Positions 19,118 through 26,163 of a stretch of DNA of 36,526 nt are shown piece by piece. The position numbers were made by a program, and so were the translations under genes. The notes under the pieces are model-generated. The model searched no databases. It saw only the letters and a list, made by a program, of their open reading frames with translations, and was not told where the DNA came from. The DNA is from an uncultured Novosphingobium sp. (GTDB lineage: Bacteria; Pseudomonadota; Alphaproteobacteria; Sphingomonadales; Sphingomonadaceae): positions 1-36,526 of the forward strand of contig CALMJG010000038.1 of NCBI GenBank assembly GCA_937864195.1, written 5' to 3'. How positions within the stretch are numbered: position 1 is the first letter of the stretch; each line of letters opens with the position of its first letter.

Positions 19118-20572
19118 ATGGCAAGCGCAAGCGCAGGCAACGGGGCAGTGGCCGAGGGCCGCGGCGTCGTCACCCGCTTCGCCCCCTCCCCCACCGGATT
19201 CCTGCACATCGGCGGCGCGCGGACCGCGTTGTTCAACTGGCTCTACGCCCGCCACCACGGCGGCAAGTACCTGCTGCGGATCGAGGATACCGACCGCGCC
19301 CGTTCGACCGAAGCGGCCATCGGCGCGATCTTCGACGGGCTGGAGTGGCTGGGTCTGGCCGGCGACGAACCGGCCGTTTTCCAGTTCGCGCGCTCGGACC
19401 GACACGCGCAGGTGGCCCACCAGCTGCTGGAGGCCGGGCAGGCCTATCGCTGTTACCTCACCCAGGAGGAACTCGGTGCGCGGCGCGAGCAGGCGCAGGC
19501 TGAACGCCGGACTTTCCGGATCGACAGCGAATGGCGCGATGCCGACGCTTCGACCTGGCCGGAGGGCCAGCCCTACGTCGTCCGCATCAAGGCCCCGCGC
19601 GAGGGCGAGACGGAGATCGAGGACCAGGTCCAGGGCCAGGTCAGGGTCGCCAATGCCGAGCTGGACGATTTCGTGCTGCTGCGTTCCGACGGCACCCCCA
19701 CCTACATGCTCGCGGTGGTGGTCGACGATCACGACATGGGCGTGACCCATGTGATCCGGGGCGACGACCACCTCAACAACGCCTTCCGCCAGCTGGTGAT
19801 CATCAGGGCGATGCACGCAATCGAGGGCGGCTGGCCCGATCCGGTCTATGCCCACGTGCCGCTGATCCACGGGGCGGACGGAGCGAAGCTTTCCAAGCGC
19901 CACGGCGCGCTGGGCGTCGATTCCTATCGCGACGAGCTTGGCATCCTGCCCGAGGCGCTGTTCAATTACCTGCTGCGGCTGGGCTGGGGGCACGGCGATG
20001 ACGAGATCATCGCGCGCGACCAGGCGGTCGAATGGTTCGACATCGGCCATGTCGGCAAGAGCCCCTCGCGCTTCGATCTGGCCAAGCTGCAGAACCTCAA
20101 TGGTCATTACCTGCGCGAGGCCGAGGATGCGCGGCTGGCGGGGCTGGTCGGCGAGCGAATGGAAAGCGCCGGCAACGCCGCGCTTCTGGAGCAGGCCATG
20201 CCGTTCCTGAAGGTCCGCGCCAAGGATCTGAACGACCTTGCGGCGGGCGCGGCATTCCTGTTCGCACAGCGCCCGCTGGCACCCGATGCCAAGGCCGAAG
20301 CACTGCTGACCCCTGATGCGCGCGGCCTGCTCGGACAGATCCACGATCGACTCGCCGGATCGCCGGATTGGACCGCCGAGGCACTGGAAACCGAACTCAA
20401 GGCCATGGCCGTCGAACTCGGCCTTGGTCTGGGCAAGCTTGCGCAACCCCTCAGGGCTGCGCTAACCGGGCAGACAACTTCCCCGGGCATTTTCGACGTT
20501 CTGGTCCTGCTCGGGCGGGAGGAAAGTTTGGCGCGGATTGCCGACCAGGCGGCCGCGGCAGAGCAGATTTGA
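19118..20572 (+). CDS. gltX: Glutamate--tRNA ligase
   Basis: The 484-residue class I aminoacyl-tRNA synthetase charges tRNA with glutamate. The HIGH-equivalent motif is HIGG at residues 30-33 ([20 protein letters not shown]), the KMSKS-equivalent is KLSKR at 257-261, and [12 protein letters not shown] is the characteristic GluRS segment. The C-terminal anticodon-binding region is complete. The ATG at 19118 is preceded by AGGAAGGA at good spacing. Alphaproteobacteria often carry two GluRS genes; one may be non-discriminating towards tRNA-Gln, and sequence alone does not say which this is. Its promoter must lie partly within the 5' end of comEC. Confidence 0.97.
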   Translation: MASASAGNGAVAEGRGVVTRFAPSPTGFLHIGGARTALFNWLYARHHGGKYLLRIEDTDRARSTEAAIGAIFDGLEWLGLAGDEPAVFQFARSDRHAQVAHQLLEAGQAYRCYLTQEELGARREQAQAERRTFRIDSEWRDADASTWPEGQPYVVRIKAPREGETEIEDQVQGQVRVANAELDDFVLLRSDGTPTYMLAVVVDDHDMGVTHVIRGDDHLNNAFRQLVIIRAMHAIEGGWPDPVYAHVPLIHGADGAKLSKRHGALGVDSYRDELGILPEALFNYLLRLGWGHGDDEIIARDQAVEWFDIGHVGKSPSRFDLAKLQNLNGHYLREAEDARLAGLVGERMESAGNAALLEQAMPFLKVRAKDLNDLAAGAAFLFAQRPLAPDAKAEALLTPDARGLLGQIHDRLAGSPDWTAEALETELKAMAVELGLGLGKLAQPLRAALTGQTTSPGIFDVLVLLGREESLARIADQAAAAEQI

Positions 20573-20584
20573 GGAGGCACACAG

Positions 20585-21865
20585 GTGGGCAACGTTAAAC
20601 TCAGCACCGGCAACGGTGAATTCGACTATCCGGTCCTCTCGGGCAGCGTCGGCCCGGACGTGGTCGACATCCGCAAGCTCTATGGCCAGACCGGGATGTT
20701 CACTTTCGATCCCGGCTTCACCTCGACCGCCAGCTGCGAAAGCGCGCTGACCTACATCGACGGCGATGAAGGCGTGCTGCTGCACCGCGGCTATCCGATC
20801 GGCCAGCTGGCAGAGAACTCTTCGTTCATGGAAGTGTCCTACCTGCTGCTCAACGGCGAACTGCCGAGCAAGGACGAACTCGCCAGCTTCACCCGCACCA
20901 TCAGCCGCCACACCATGGTGCACGAGCAGCTGAGCAGCTTCTACAAGGGCTTCCGCCGTGATGCCCACCCGATGGCGATCATGTGCGGCGTGGTCGGCGC
21001 CCTGTCGGCGTTCTACCACGATTCCACCGACATTTCCGATCCGGTGCAGCGCCGCATCGCCAGCCACCGCCTGATCGCCAAGATGCCGACCATCGCGGCG
21101 ATGGCCTACAAGTATTCGGTCGGCCAGCCGTTCGTCTATCCGGACAATAACCTGTCCTACACCGGCAACTTCCTGAAGATGACCTTCGGCGTTCCGGCGG
21201 AGCAGTACGAAGTGATCCCGGCGGTCGAAGCCGCGATGGACCGCATCTTCATCCTTCACGCCGACCACGAACAGAACGCCTCGACCTCGACCGTGCGGCT
21301 TGCCGGTTCGTCGGGCGCGAATCCGTTCGCCTGCATCGCGGCCGGCATCGCCTGCCTGTGGGGTCCGGCGCATGGCGGCGCGAACGAAGCGGCGCTCAAT
21401 ATGCTCAAGGAAATCGGCACCCCCGACAAGATCCCCGAGTACATCGCCCGCGCCAAGGACAAGAACGATCCGTTCCGCCTGATGGGCTTCGGCCACCGCG
21501 TCTACAAGAACTACGATCCGCGCGCGACGGTCATGCAGCAGACCGTGCGCGAGGTGTTCGACGCGCTGAAGGTCAACGACCCGCTGTTCGAAACCGCGCT
21601 GGAGCTTGAGCATCTGGCGCTCAACGATCCCTACTTCATCGACAAGAAGCTGTTCCCGAACGTCGATTTCTACTCGGGCATCATCCTCTCGGCGATCGGT
21701 TTCCCGACCGACATGTTCACCGTGCTCTTCGCCCTCGCCCGCACGGTCGGCTGGGTCGCGCAGTGGAACGAGATGATCTCTGACCCCAACCAGAAGATCG
21801 GCCGTCCGCGCCAGCTCTACACCGGTCCGACGCAGCGCGATTACGTCGCCATCGACAAGCGCTGA
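20585..21865 (+). CDS. gltA: Citrate synthase (type II)
   Basis: The 426-residue enzyme condenses oxaloacetate and acetyl-CoA, the entry step of the citric acid cycle. The length and the N-terminal extension (about 50 residues before the core) are those of the hexameric, NADH-sensitive gram-negative type. Active-site histidines are in [12 protein letters not shown] and [14 protein letters not shown], and the catalytic Asp region is PNVDFYSGI. The start is GTG at 20585 with a strong AGGAGG (20572-20577) 7 bases before it. It follows gltX by 12 bases, so the two are cotranscribed. A GC-rich inverted repeat with a bulge (about 21884-21919) follows the gene, but there is no T-run. Confidence 0.98.
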   Translation: MGNVKLSTGNGEFDYPVLSGSVGPDVVDIRKLYGQTGMFTFDPGFTSTASCESALTYIDGDEGVLLHRGYPIGQLAENSSFMEVSYLLLNGELPSKDELASFTRTISRHTMVHEQLSSFYKGFRRDAHPMAIMCGVVGALSAFYHDSTDISDPVQRRIASHRLIAKMPTIAAMAYKYSVGQPFVYPDNNLSYTGNFLKMTFGVPAEQYEVIPAVEAAMDRIFILHADHEQNASTSTVRLAGSSGANPFACIAAGIACLWGPAHGGANEAALNMLKEIGTPDKIPEYIARAKDKNDPFRLMGFGHRVYKNYDPRATVMQQTVREVFDALKVNDPLFETALELEHLALNDPYFIDKKLFPNVDFYSGIILSAIGFPTDMFTVLFALARTVGWVAQWNEMISDPNQKIGRPRQLYTGPTQRDYVAIDKR

Positions 21866-21927
21866 GCAATCGGTAATCCTCCGCCCGGGCCGCGCCGCAT
21901 CAGGCGGCCGCCCGGGGGAGATACTTC

Positions 21928-22131
21928 ATGCAAGTCCTGCGCTGGCTGCTGAGAATAATTGCCATCTTGGCGATTCTCATGGGTTTGCTGTGGATCGGCC
22001 AGGGAACCGGCCTGATCCTGTGGCCCAGTTCCAGTTTCATGCTCGCCCAGCCAAAGTGGGCGGTGAACGGCTCAATCCTCGCGGGAGTCGGGGTGATCGT
22101 TTTGCTGCTGCTGCGCGGTCGTCGGAGCTGA
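21928..22131 (+). CDS. Small two-helix membrane protein, unknown function
   Basis: The 67-residue protein MQVLRWLLRIIAILAILMGL... has a first membrane helix at about residues 5-32 and a second at 46-62, ending in the basic tail RGRRS. GGGGGAG lies 6-12 bases before the ATG, which supports real translation. Short proteins of this pattern occur beside gltA in sphingomonads from memory; no function is known. Its last 60 bases overlap, on the opposite strand, the 3' end of the histidine-kinase-like gene. Confidence 0.7.
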   Translation: MQVLRWLLRIIAILAILMGLLWIGQGTGLILWPSSSFMLAQPKWAVNGSILAGVGVIVLLLLRGRRS

Positions 22132-23514
22132 CGCGAGCAGGTCGGCCGGCACATCGAGATTGAAACGCGCACCCTGGCCGGGTGCGCTTTCGACTGTCAA
22201 TTCGCCGCCCATAGCGCGGGCCAGGCGCCGCGAGATGTAGAGCCCCAGCCCCGATCCGGTTTCGTCGCTGCGGCCGAGTCGTTCGAACTTCTCGAACAGC
22301 CTGGCCTGTTGCTCGTCGGTCAGGCCCGGGCCCTGGTCCGCGACGACGACCCGCGCCCGCGCCCCGGCATCCTCAAGGCGAATCCAGATCTGCGATTTGT
22401 CGGGCGAATAGCGGATCGCATTGCCGACCAGGTTGAGCAGGACCTGGAGCACCCGGCGGAATTCCGCGATGGCGGGCAGGTGTTCGCCCAGCTTCGGTGC
22501 GTCGATCGTGATCCCGCGCTCCTGTGCCCGCACGCCCAGAATTCCCGCCGCGCGGCGCGCCACGTCGGCCAGATCGATCCGGTCGGGTGCGGTGTTGAAG
22601 TCTTCTGCCTCGACCACTTCCAGATCGGCCAGATCCTCCACCAGCGACAGGAGGTGCTGGCCCGCAGCGGCAATGTCGGCTGCATACTGGCTGTATTCCT
22701 CCGCCAGCGGGCCCGCCATCCGGGTCCGGATCGTCTCCGCGTTGGCGATGATCCGGGCGATGGGCTGGCGCAGCACGGGCGCGATGTCACGCCCGACCAG
22801 CCCGGGCGGATTGCTGGGCATGCCGCTAGCGGTCTGCGGCGGCGGCGCTGGAGGCGGGGGCGGCAAAGGGGCTTCGGCGGTCAGGCACAATTCGAAGCCG
22901 GCGGGCGGTCCTGCCGGCACTGCCTGCGGCAACAAGGCTGCGCGCCAGTGGCGCTGCGATCCCGGCACGGTCACGTTCGCGCCGTCGAGCAGGCGCCAGT
23001 GCAGCGGCTGGAGGTGCTCGCTTCCTTCAACGCCGACGAACTCCGTCCAGGGCTTGCCCGTGCCGGCCTTCATCGCGGCGGCCAGCTCGGCCAGGTCCGG
23101 AGCGCTGCTTTCTACCGCCAGGACTGCCTGGTGGGCATCAAGGCGCGCAACCAACTCGGCAACGGTCCGGTCGATTGCCGTGCGATGCGCCGCCACCGCG
23201 CCAACATCTTCTGGAGGCAACGGAGCGGTCTGCCAGTTCTGGACGGCAATGCGGCACCCCCCCTCACCGTCAGGTTCTACGGCCACCCAGGCCGTGACCG
23301 CTTCGTTGCCATCGCTGGCGCGGATCAGGCGGGCGAGCTTCAGATCATAGGCGCGGGCCTTGCGCACCAGTTCCAGCAAGGCCGGGATGGCAACGGTGCC
23401 GGGGATCGCCCCGCCGCAACGTATCTGCAGCCCGGCCAGCGGTTCGCCTGCCGTGATCAGGCAGTCGGTCGCATCGGTCCGCGCCTCGGCCAGGAAAGGG
23501 CTGCCGCTGCTCAC
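22072..23514 (-). CDS. Histidine-kinase-like ATPase lacking the phospho-acceptor His
   Basis: The 480-residue protein has no membrane helix. Residues 1-215 form a PAS-like or unknown sensory region, residues 217-227 a Pro-rich linker, 240-305 a HisKA-like helical hairpin and 340-456 a complete HATPase domain: N box LLNLVGNAIRYSP (359-371), G1 DQGPG (393-397), F box LFEKFER, G2 GSGLGLYISRR (420-430). In the H-box region, PVLRQPI (246-252) replaces HELRTPL, so Pro246 stands where the phosphorylated His should be. ATP binding is likely; autophosphorylation on the usual His is not. The start is GTG at 23514, three bases after the upstream gene's stop. It is the last gene of a four-gene operon. 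Confidence 0.82.
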   Translation of the reverse strand: MSSGSPFLAEARTDATDCLITAGEPLAGLQIRCGGAIPGTVAIPALLELVRKARAYDLKLARLIRASDGNEAVTAWVAVEPDGEGGCRIAVQNWQTAPLPPEDVGAVAAHRTAIDRTVAELVARLDAHQAVLAVESSAPDLAELAAAMKAGTGKPWTEFVGVEGSEHLQPLHWRLLDGANVTVPGSQRHWRAALLPQAVPAGPPAGFELCLTAEAPLPPPPPAPPPQTASGMPSNPPGLVGRDIAPVLRQPIARIIANAETIRTRMAGPLAEEYSQYAADIAAAGQHLLSLVEDLADLEVVEAEDFNTAPDRIDLADVARRAAGILGVRAQERGITIDAPKLGEHLPAIAEFRRVLQVLLNLVGNAIRYSPDKSQIWIRLEDAGARARVVVADQGPGLTDEQQARLFEKFERLGRSDETGSGLGLYISRRLARAMGGELTVESAPGQGARFNLDVPADLLASAPTTAQQQQNDHPDSRED

Positions 23515-23517
23515 CGG

Positions 23518-24486
23518 TCAGAGACCTGGATAGACGGACGAGAGGGCCAGCAAAGCCGCCGCGCGATCGGAGCCGAGTTGATCGAACCCTTCGGGCAACG
23601 AGACATCGGGATGGAGGGCTGCGAATTGCTCCTCGATGGCCTTGTGCTTGAGGCCACAGGCCCGCAATGCCAGCGCGAGCCGGGCAAGCTGCCCTTCGTT
23701 GGTGGCGAGCACTGCCATGTCGCGCTCCTGCCCGGAGCCAAGCCCGAGCGCAGTCAGGAACAGCCCTGCGCCCGCATGGGTCACGGAAAGCGCCGCACTG
23801 GCGCCCCCACCCATCCCGGCGACGAGTCGGGTCATCAGTCCAAGCCGGTTGCGGCTTTCATCATAGCGGGCGCGAATTGCCGCTTCGGCCGCCTCGGATT
23901 CGGCCTGGTGAGCCGGATCGTGTGCGGCATGGCTGCGCAGCACCAGCAGCGCGGCATGAACCAGATCGCCGGGAAGCTCGCCAATCGGCAGCTGCATCCG
24001 GCGCTGGGACTGCGCGAAGCGGGCCTGTGCCGCCAGCAGCGCCACCGCAGCAGCGGCGGTAGCAGTATCCTGCGATGCGATCAGCGCCTGAAGGAGCGGC
24101 GACAGCACCGGATCGACCGCAAGGCGCGCCTGAAGCCGCTCGGTCAATTGCCATTCCAGCGCCAGCGCGTGAAGATGGGCAAGAAAGCCCGCGTGACCGA
24201 CGATGCCGGCGACCAGCGCCTCGATCTGCGTGCTATCGTGATCGCGCGCTTCCGGAGCTCCCGAAGCCCTGGCCTGCGCATCCAGCAACTGGACGGCGAG
24301 ATCGCTCAGCATGCCGCGCACCCGCGCAATGATCTCGTCAGAGAACACGGAATGCTCGTCGTTGGCCAGCAAATGGCGCAGAATCGGCGCGATCGTGCCG
24401 ACCAGCGCATCGCCATGGGCCAGTTCGACGCGCATAACGGCTTCCACCGTCTCACCGGTCACGACTGAGGCAGCACTATCATTCAT
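23518..24486 (-). CDS. Conserved helical protein of unknown function
   Basis: I do not recognise this 322-residue protein. It is almost entirely alpha-helical by residue pattern, rich in Ala and Leu, with no signal peptide. Helix pairs of about 35-40 residues recall HEAT-like or DUF2336-type scaffolds, but I cannot assign a family. A Gly-rich stretch (GMGGGAS) near residues 227-233 precedes a hydrophobic helix that could be buried or membrane-associated. ATG at 24486; only 3 bases separate its stop from the kinase-like gene, and 24 bases separate its start from the upstream gene's stop. The operon context suggests that it works with the kinase-like and Hpt-like proteins. Confidence 0.72.
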   Translation of the reverse strand: MNDSAASVVTGETVEAVMRVELAHGDALVGTIAPILRHLLANDEHSVFSDEIIARVRGMLSDLAVQLLDAQARASGAPEARDHDSTQIEALVAGIVGHAGFLAHLHALALEWQLTERLQARLAVDPVLSPLLQALIASQDTATAAAAVALLAAQARFAQSQRRMQLPIGELPGDLVHAALLVLRSHAAHDPAHQAESEAAEAAIRARYDESRNRLGLMTRLVAGMGGGASAALSVTHAGAGLFLTALGLGSGQERDMAVLATNEGQLARLALALRACGLKHKAIEEQFAALHPDVSLPEGFDQLGSDRAAALLALSSVYPGL

Positions 24487-24510
24487 GGCAAATGATTTAG
24501 CACTGGGTGG

Positions 24511-24525
24511 TTAAGGGCGCGTTAG
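24511..24525. promoter_or_regulatory. CtrA-like site TTAA-N7-TTAG
   Basis: TTAA (24511-24514), seven bases, then TTAG (24522-24525) match the CtrA consensus TTAA-N7-TTAA in 7 of 8 fixed positions. The site starts 25 bases upstream of the start codon of the 322-residue protein gene. It includes the TAA stop of the preceding gene, so a chance match is possible. Confidence 0.35.
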
Positions 24526-25668
24526 CCGCTTCTCACCGCGCGGAATGACTATGCAGGCAAACAGGACGAGCACGGCACCAGCGTGCACCGCCAGACTGCC
24601 GAACCCGGACAGCAGCGCTGCGGCCAGTGCAATCGCCAGCAGGGCCCTGTCCTCTGACCAGGCACGCCACCGTTCACCAAGGGCCCGGGGCAGGATGCGC
24701 AGCAACCCGACCAGCATGAGCGGCGGAAAGTACCTGTCCCAGAACGGAAGAGCGGCATGCGTCTGCATCCCCCACCCCATCAGCAGGACCATCACCCCGT
24801 CGAGCAGCCAGCCATAGGCCGCATGACTGTCCACGCCGCGCCGGATCGGTGCATGCTCCGCCTCGACCCGCGCCAACAGTGCAGCAGCTTCGCGCAGCAC
24901 CCAGCCAAGGGCGCAGATCGCCAGCCCCAGCACCGCCAGACCGAACCATCCGGCAACCAGCGCGATCAGCGCTGAAATCGCCGCCGCGGCAGCGACGACC
25001 CGTCCGCCACTGCCGGAATGCAGCAGGGCCGGACCAAATCCCCGCACTGCGACGCGCCCCAGCATTCGGGCCGGACCAAGCGGACCATCCTCGCTGGTCC
25101 GCTGACGGATCCAGAGCGGCTCCAGCGCGTGGGCCTCGTCCTCGCTGCGGACCATGGTCCAGAACAGCTTGCCATCGGCGAGCGGCGGGATCGCACGCTG
25201 CCGAACGCCGGCCTGCAGCGCGATGCGCTGCAAGGCGGACAGCGCGTCGCAATCGGGCGGCAATTCCCCCAGCGGCTCCACGAGCCGGCCCGGGATGCGC
25301 AAGCCTCCTGCGGAGGCGTGGTTGATGTCGATCCGTTCGAACCCGGCGGCCAGCCCCTGTTCGATCGGCTGGACGAGCACTGCCTGGCCCTGCGAAAGCA
25401 GATCGATCGCCGGCTGCGCCGAGGTGAACAGGCCGTCACCAAGCGCGATCAGTTCGTCGCCCGCGGTAACCAGGCCAACCAGCGCGCGCGCACTGGAAAC
25501 GACATGGAATTGCGCCCCGGCGGCCTCGGCGGCGTGCTGCAGGTCGATGATTGCCGGCGTCACTCCCGCAGCGATGCAGACGACTCGCTCGCACTCAAGC
25601 GCCAGAACCAGCCCGAGTTGCTGGCGGCCGATGCTGAGCCCGCCCACGCGCAAGGCCGCACGGGGCAT
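24511..25668 (-). CDS. Membrane protein with possible nucleotidyltransferase-like N-terminus
   Basis: I do not recognise this gene with certainty. From ATG 25668 it has 385 residues. The first 170 are soluble and Rossmann-like (RVGGLSIGRQQLGLVLALEC, then VVCIAAGVTPAIIDL and GDELIALGDGLFTS), recalling degenerate MobA-type sugar-phosphate nucleotidyltransferases. The C-terminal half has four to five membrane helices, including GVDSHAAYGWLLDG, loosely like a CDP-alcohol transferase; both resemblances are weak. In-frame starts also exist at 25698 (ATG) and 25737 (TTG). 25668 is preferred because GAAGG lies about 8 bases upstream. It is the second gene of the Hpt-like/kinase-like operon, 124 bases after the first. 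Confidence 0.68.
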   Translation of the reverse strand: MPRAALRVGGLSIGRQQLGLVLALECERVVCIAAGVTPAIIDLQHAAEAAGAQFHVVSSARALVGLVTAGDELIALGDGLFTSAQPAIDLLSQGQAVLVQPIEQGLAAGFERIDINHASAGGLRIPGRLVEPLGELPPDCDALSALQRIALQAGVRQRAIPPLADGKLFWTMVRSEDEAHALEPLWIRQRTSEDGPLGPARMLGRVAVRGFGPALLHSGSGGRVVAAAAAISALIALVAGWFGLAVLGLAICALGWVLREAAALLARVEAEHAPIRRGVDSHAAYGWLLDGVMVLLMGWGMQTHAALPFWDRYFPPLMLVGLLRILPRALGERWRAWSEDRALLAIALAAALLSGFGSLAVHAGAVLVLFACIVIPRGEKRLTRP

Positions 25669-25792
25669 CGTGCTGCCTTCGGAAGCAGGTTCCAGCATGG
25701 TCAACAAGGCGACCCGCAGCGTCTTTCTCCGCGCCAATCAGGGAAGCGCGCAATGTAGGGATGTCCGGCGGTGGCGCAAGCCCACCCGGCAA

Positions 25793-26095
25793 TCAGCCGT
25801 GGGCGAAGTCGTCGAGAAACGCCTGCAGGCGGCGCACCACGCCGGGCTCGCCCGGTGCGGCTTCCAGGGCTTCATCCGCCAGGGCAATCAGCTGATCGGC
25901 ATGAAAGCTCGCCGCCAGGCCCTTGAGGCGCAGTGCCGCCATCTGCCAATTGCCATCGCAGCGCGACCGGCGCAGCAGGTCGACCTGCCGGGCAAGGCTT
26001 TCCGCAAATGCCTGCCGCAATTCGGCAAACAGCGCGGCATCCTCGCCAGCAGCAGCGGCGAGAGTCGCGTCAAGGGCTCCGGCTTCGTATGCCAT
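25793..26095 (-). CDS. Hpt-like protein lacking the phosphorylated His
   Basis: The 100-residue protein is a single four-helix-bundle domain resembling histidine phosphotransfer (Hpt) proteins. The signature region reads MAALRLKGLAASFHA (residues 52-66), which aligns with the canonical AHxLKGxAxxxGA. The LKG core and the following small residues are present, but position 55, normally the phosphorylated His, is Leu. Residue 65 is His where Gly is usual. It can therefore bind partners like an Hpt but probably cannot relay phosphate from that position. It heads a four-gene minus-strand operon ending in a kinase-like gene that lacks its own His. Its start codon lies 25 bases from a perfect CtrA-type site. 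Confidence 0.75.
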   Translation of the reverse strand: MAYEAGALDATLAAAAGEDAALFAELRQAFAESLARQVDLLRRSRCDGNWQMAALRLKGLAASFHADQLIALADEALEAAPGEPGVVRRLQAFLDDFAHG

Positions 26096-26119
26096 GCCAA
26101 TCCGATTAGGCGGATTTGG

Positions 26120-26134
26120 TTAAACACGGTTTAA
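26120..26134. promoter_or_regulatory. Perfect CtrA-type site TTAA-N7-TTAA in divergent promoter
   Basis: TTAA (26120-26123), seven bases and TTAA (26131-26134) match the consensus for the cell-cycle regulator CtrA exactly. The site lies in the 68-base gap between the Hpt-like gene (start 26095, minus) and the coiled-coil gene (start 26164, plus), 24 bases from the first and 29 from the second, so one bound dimer could control both directions. Binding is inferred. Confidence 0.65.
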
Positions 26135-26163
26135 TGCGGCCGGGATCATGGTAAACGCGGCGC

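Noticed and set aside
21884..21919. GC-rich inverted repeat after gltA as a terminator
   Set aside because: The stem needs a three-base bulge, no T-run follows, and it overlaps the ribosome-binding region of the next small gene.
22309..24468. 719-codon plus-strand frame opposite the kinase-like and helical protein genes
   Set aside because: The minus-strand frame carries clear HATPase motifs; the plus-strand frame has none and reads through two genes.
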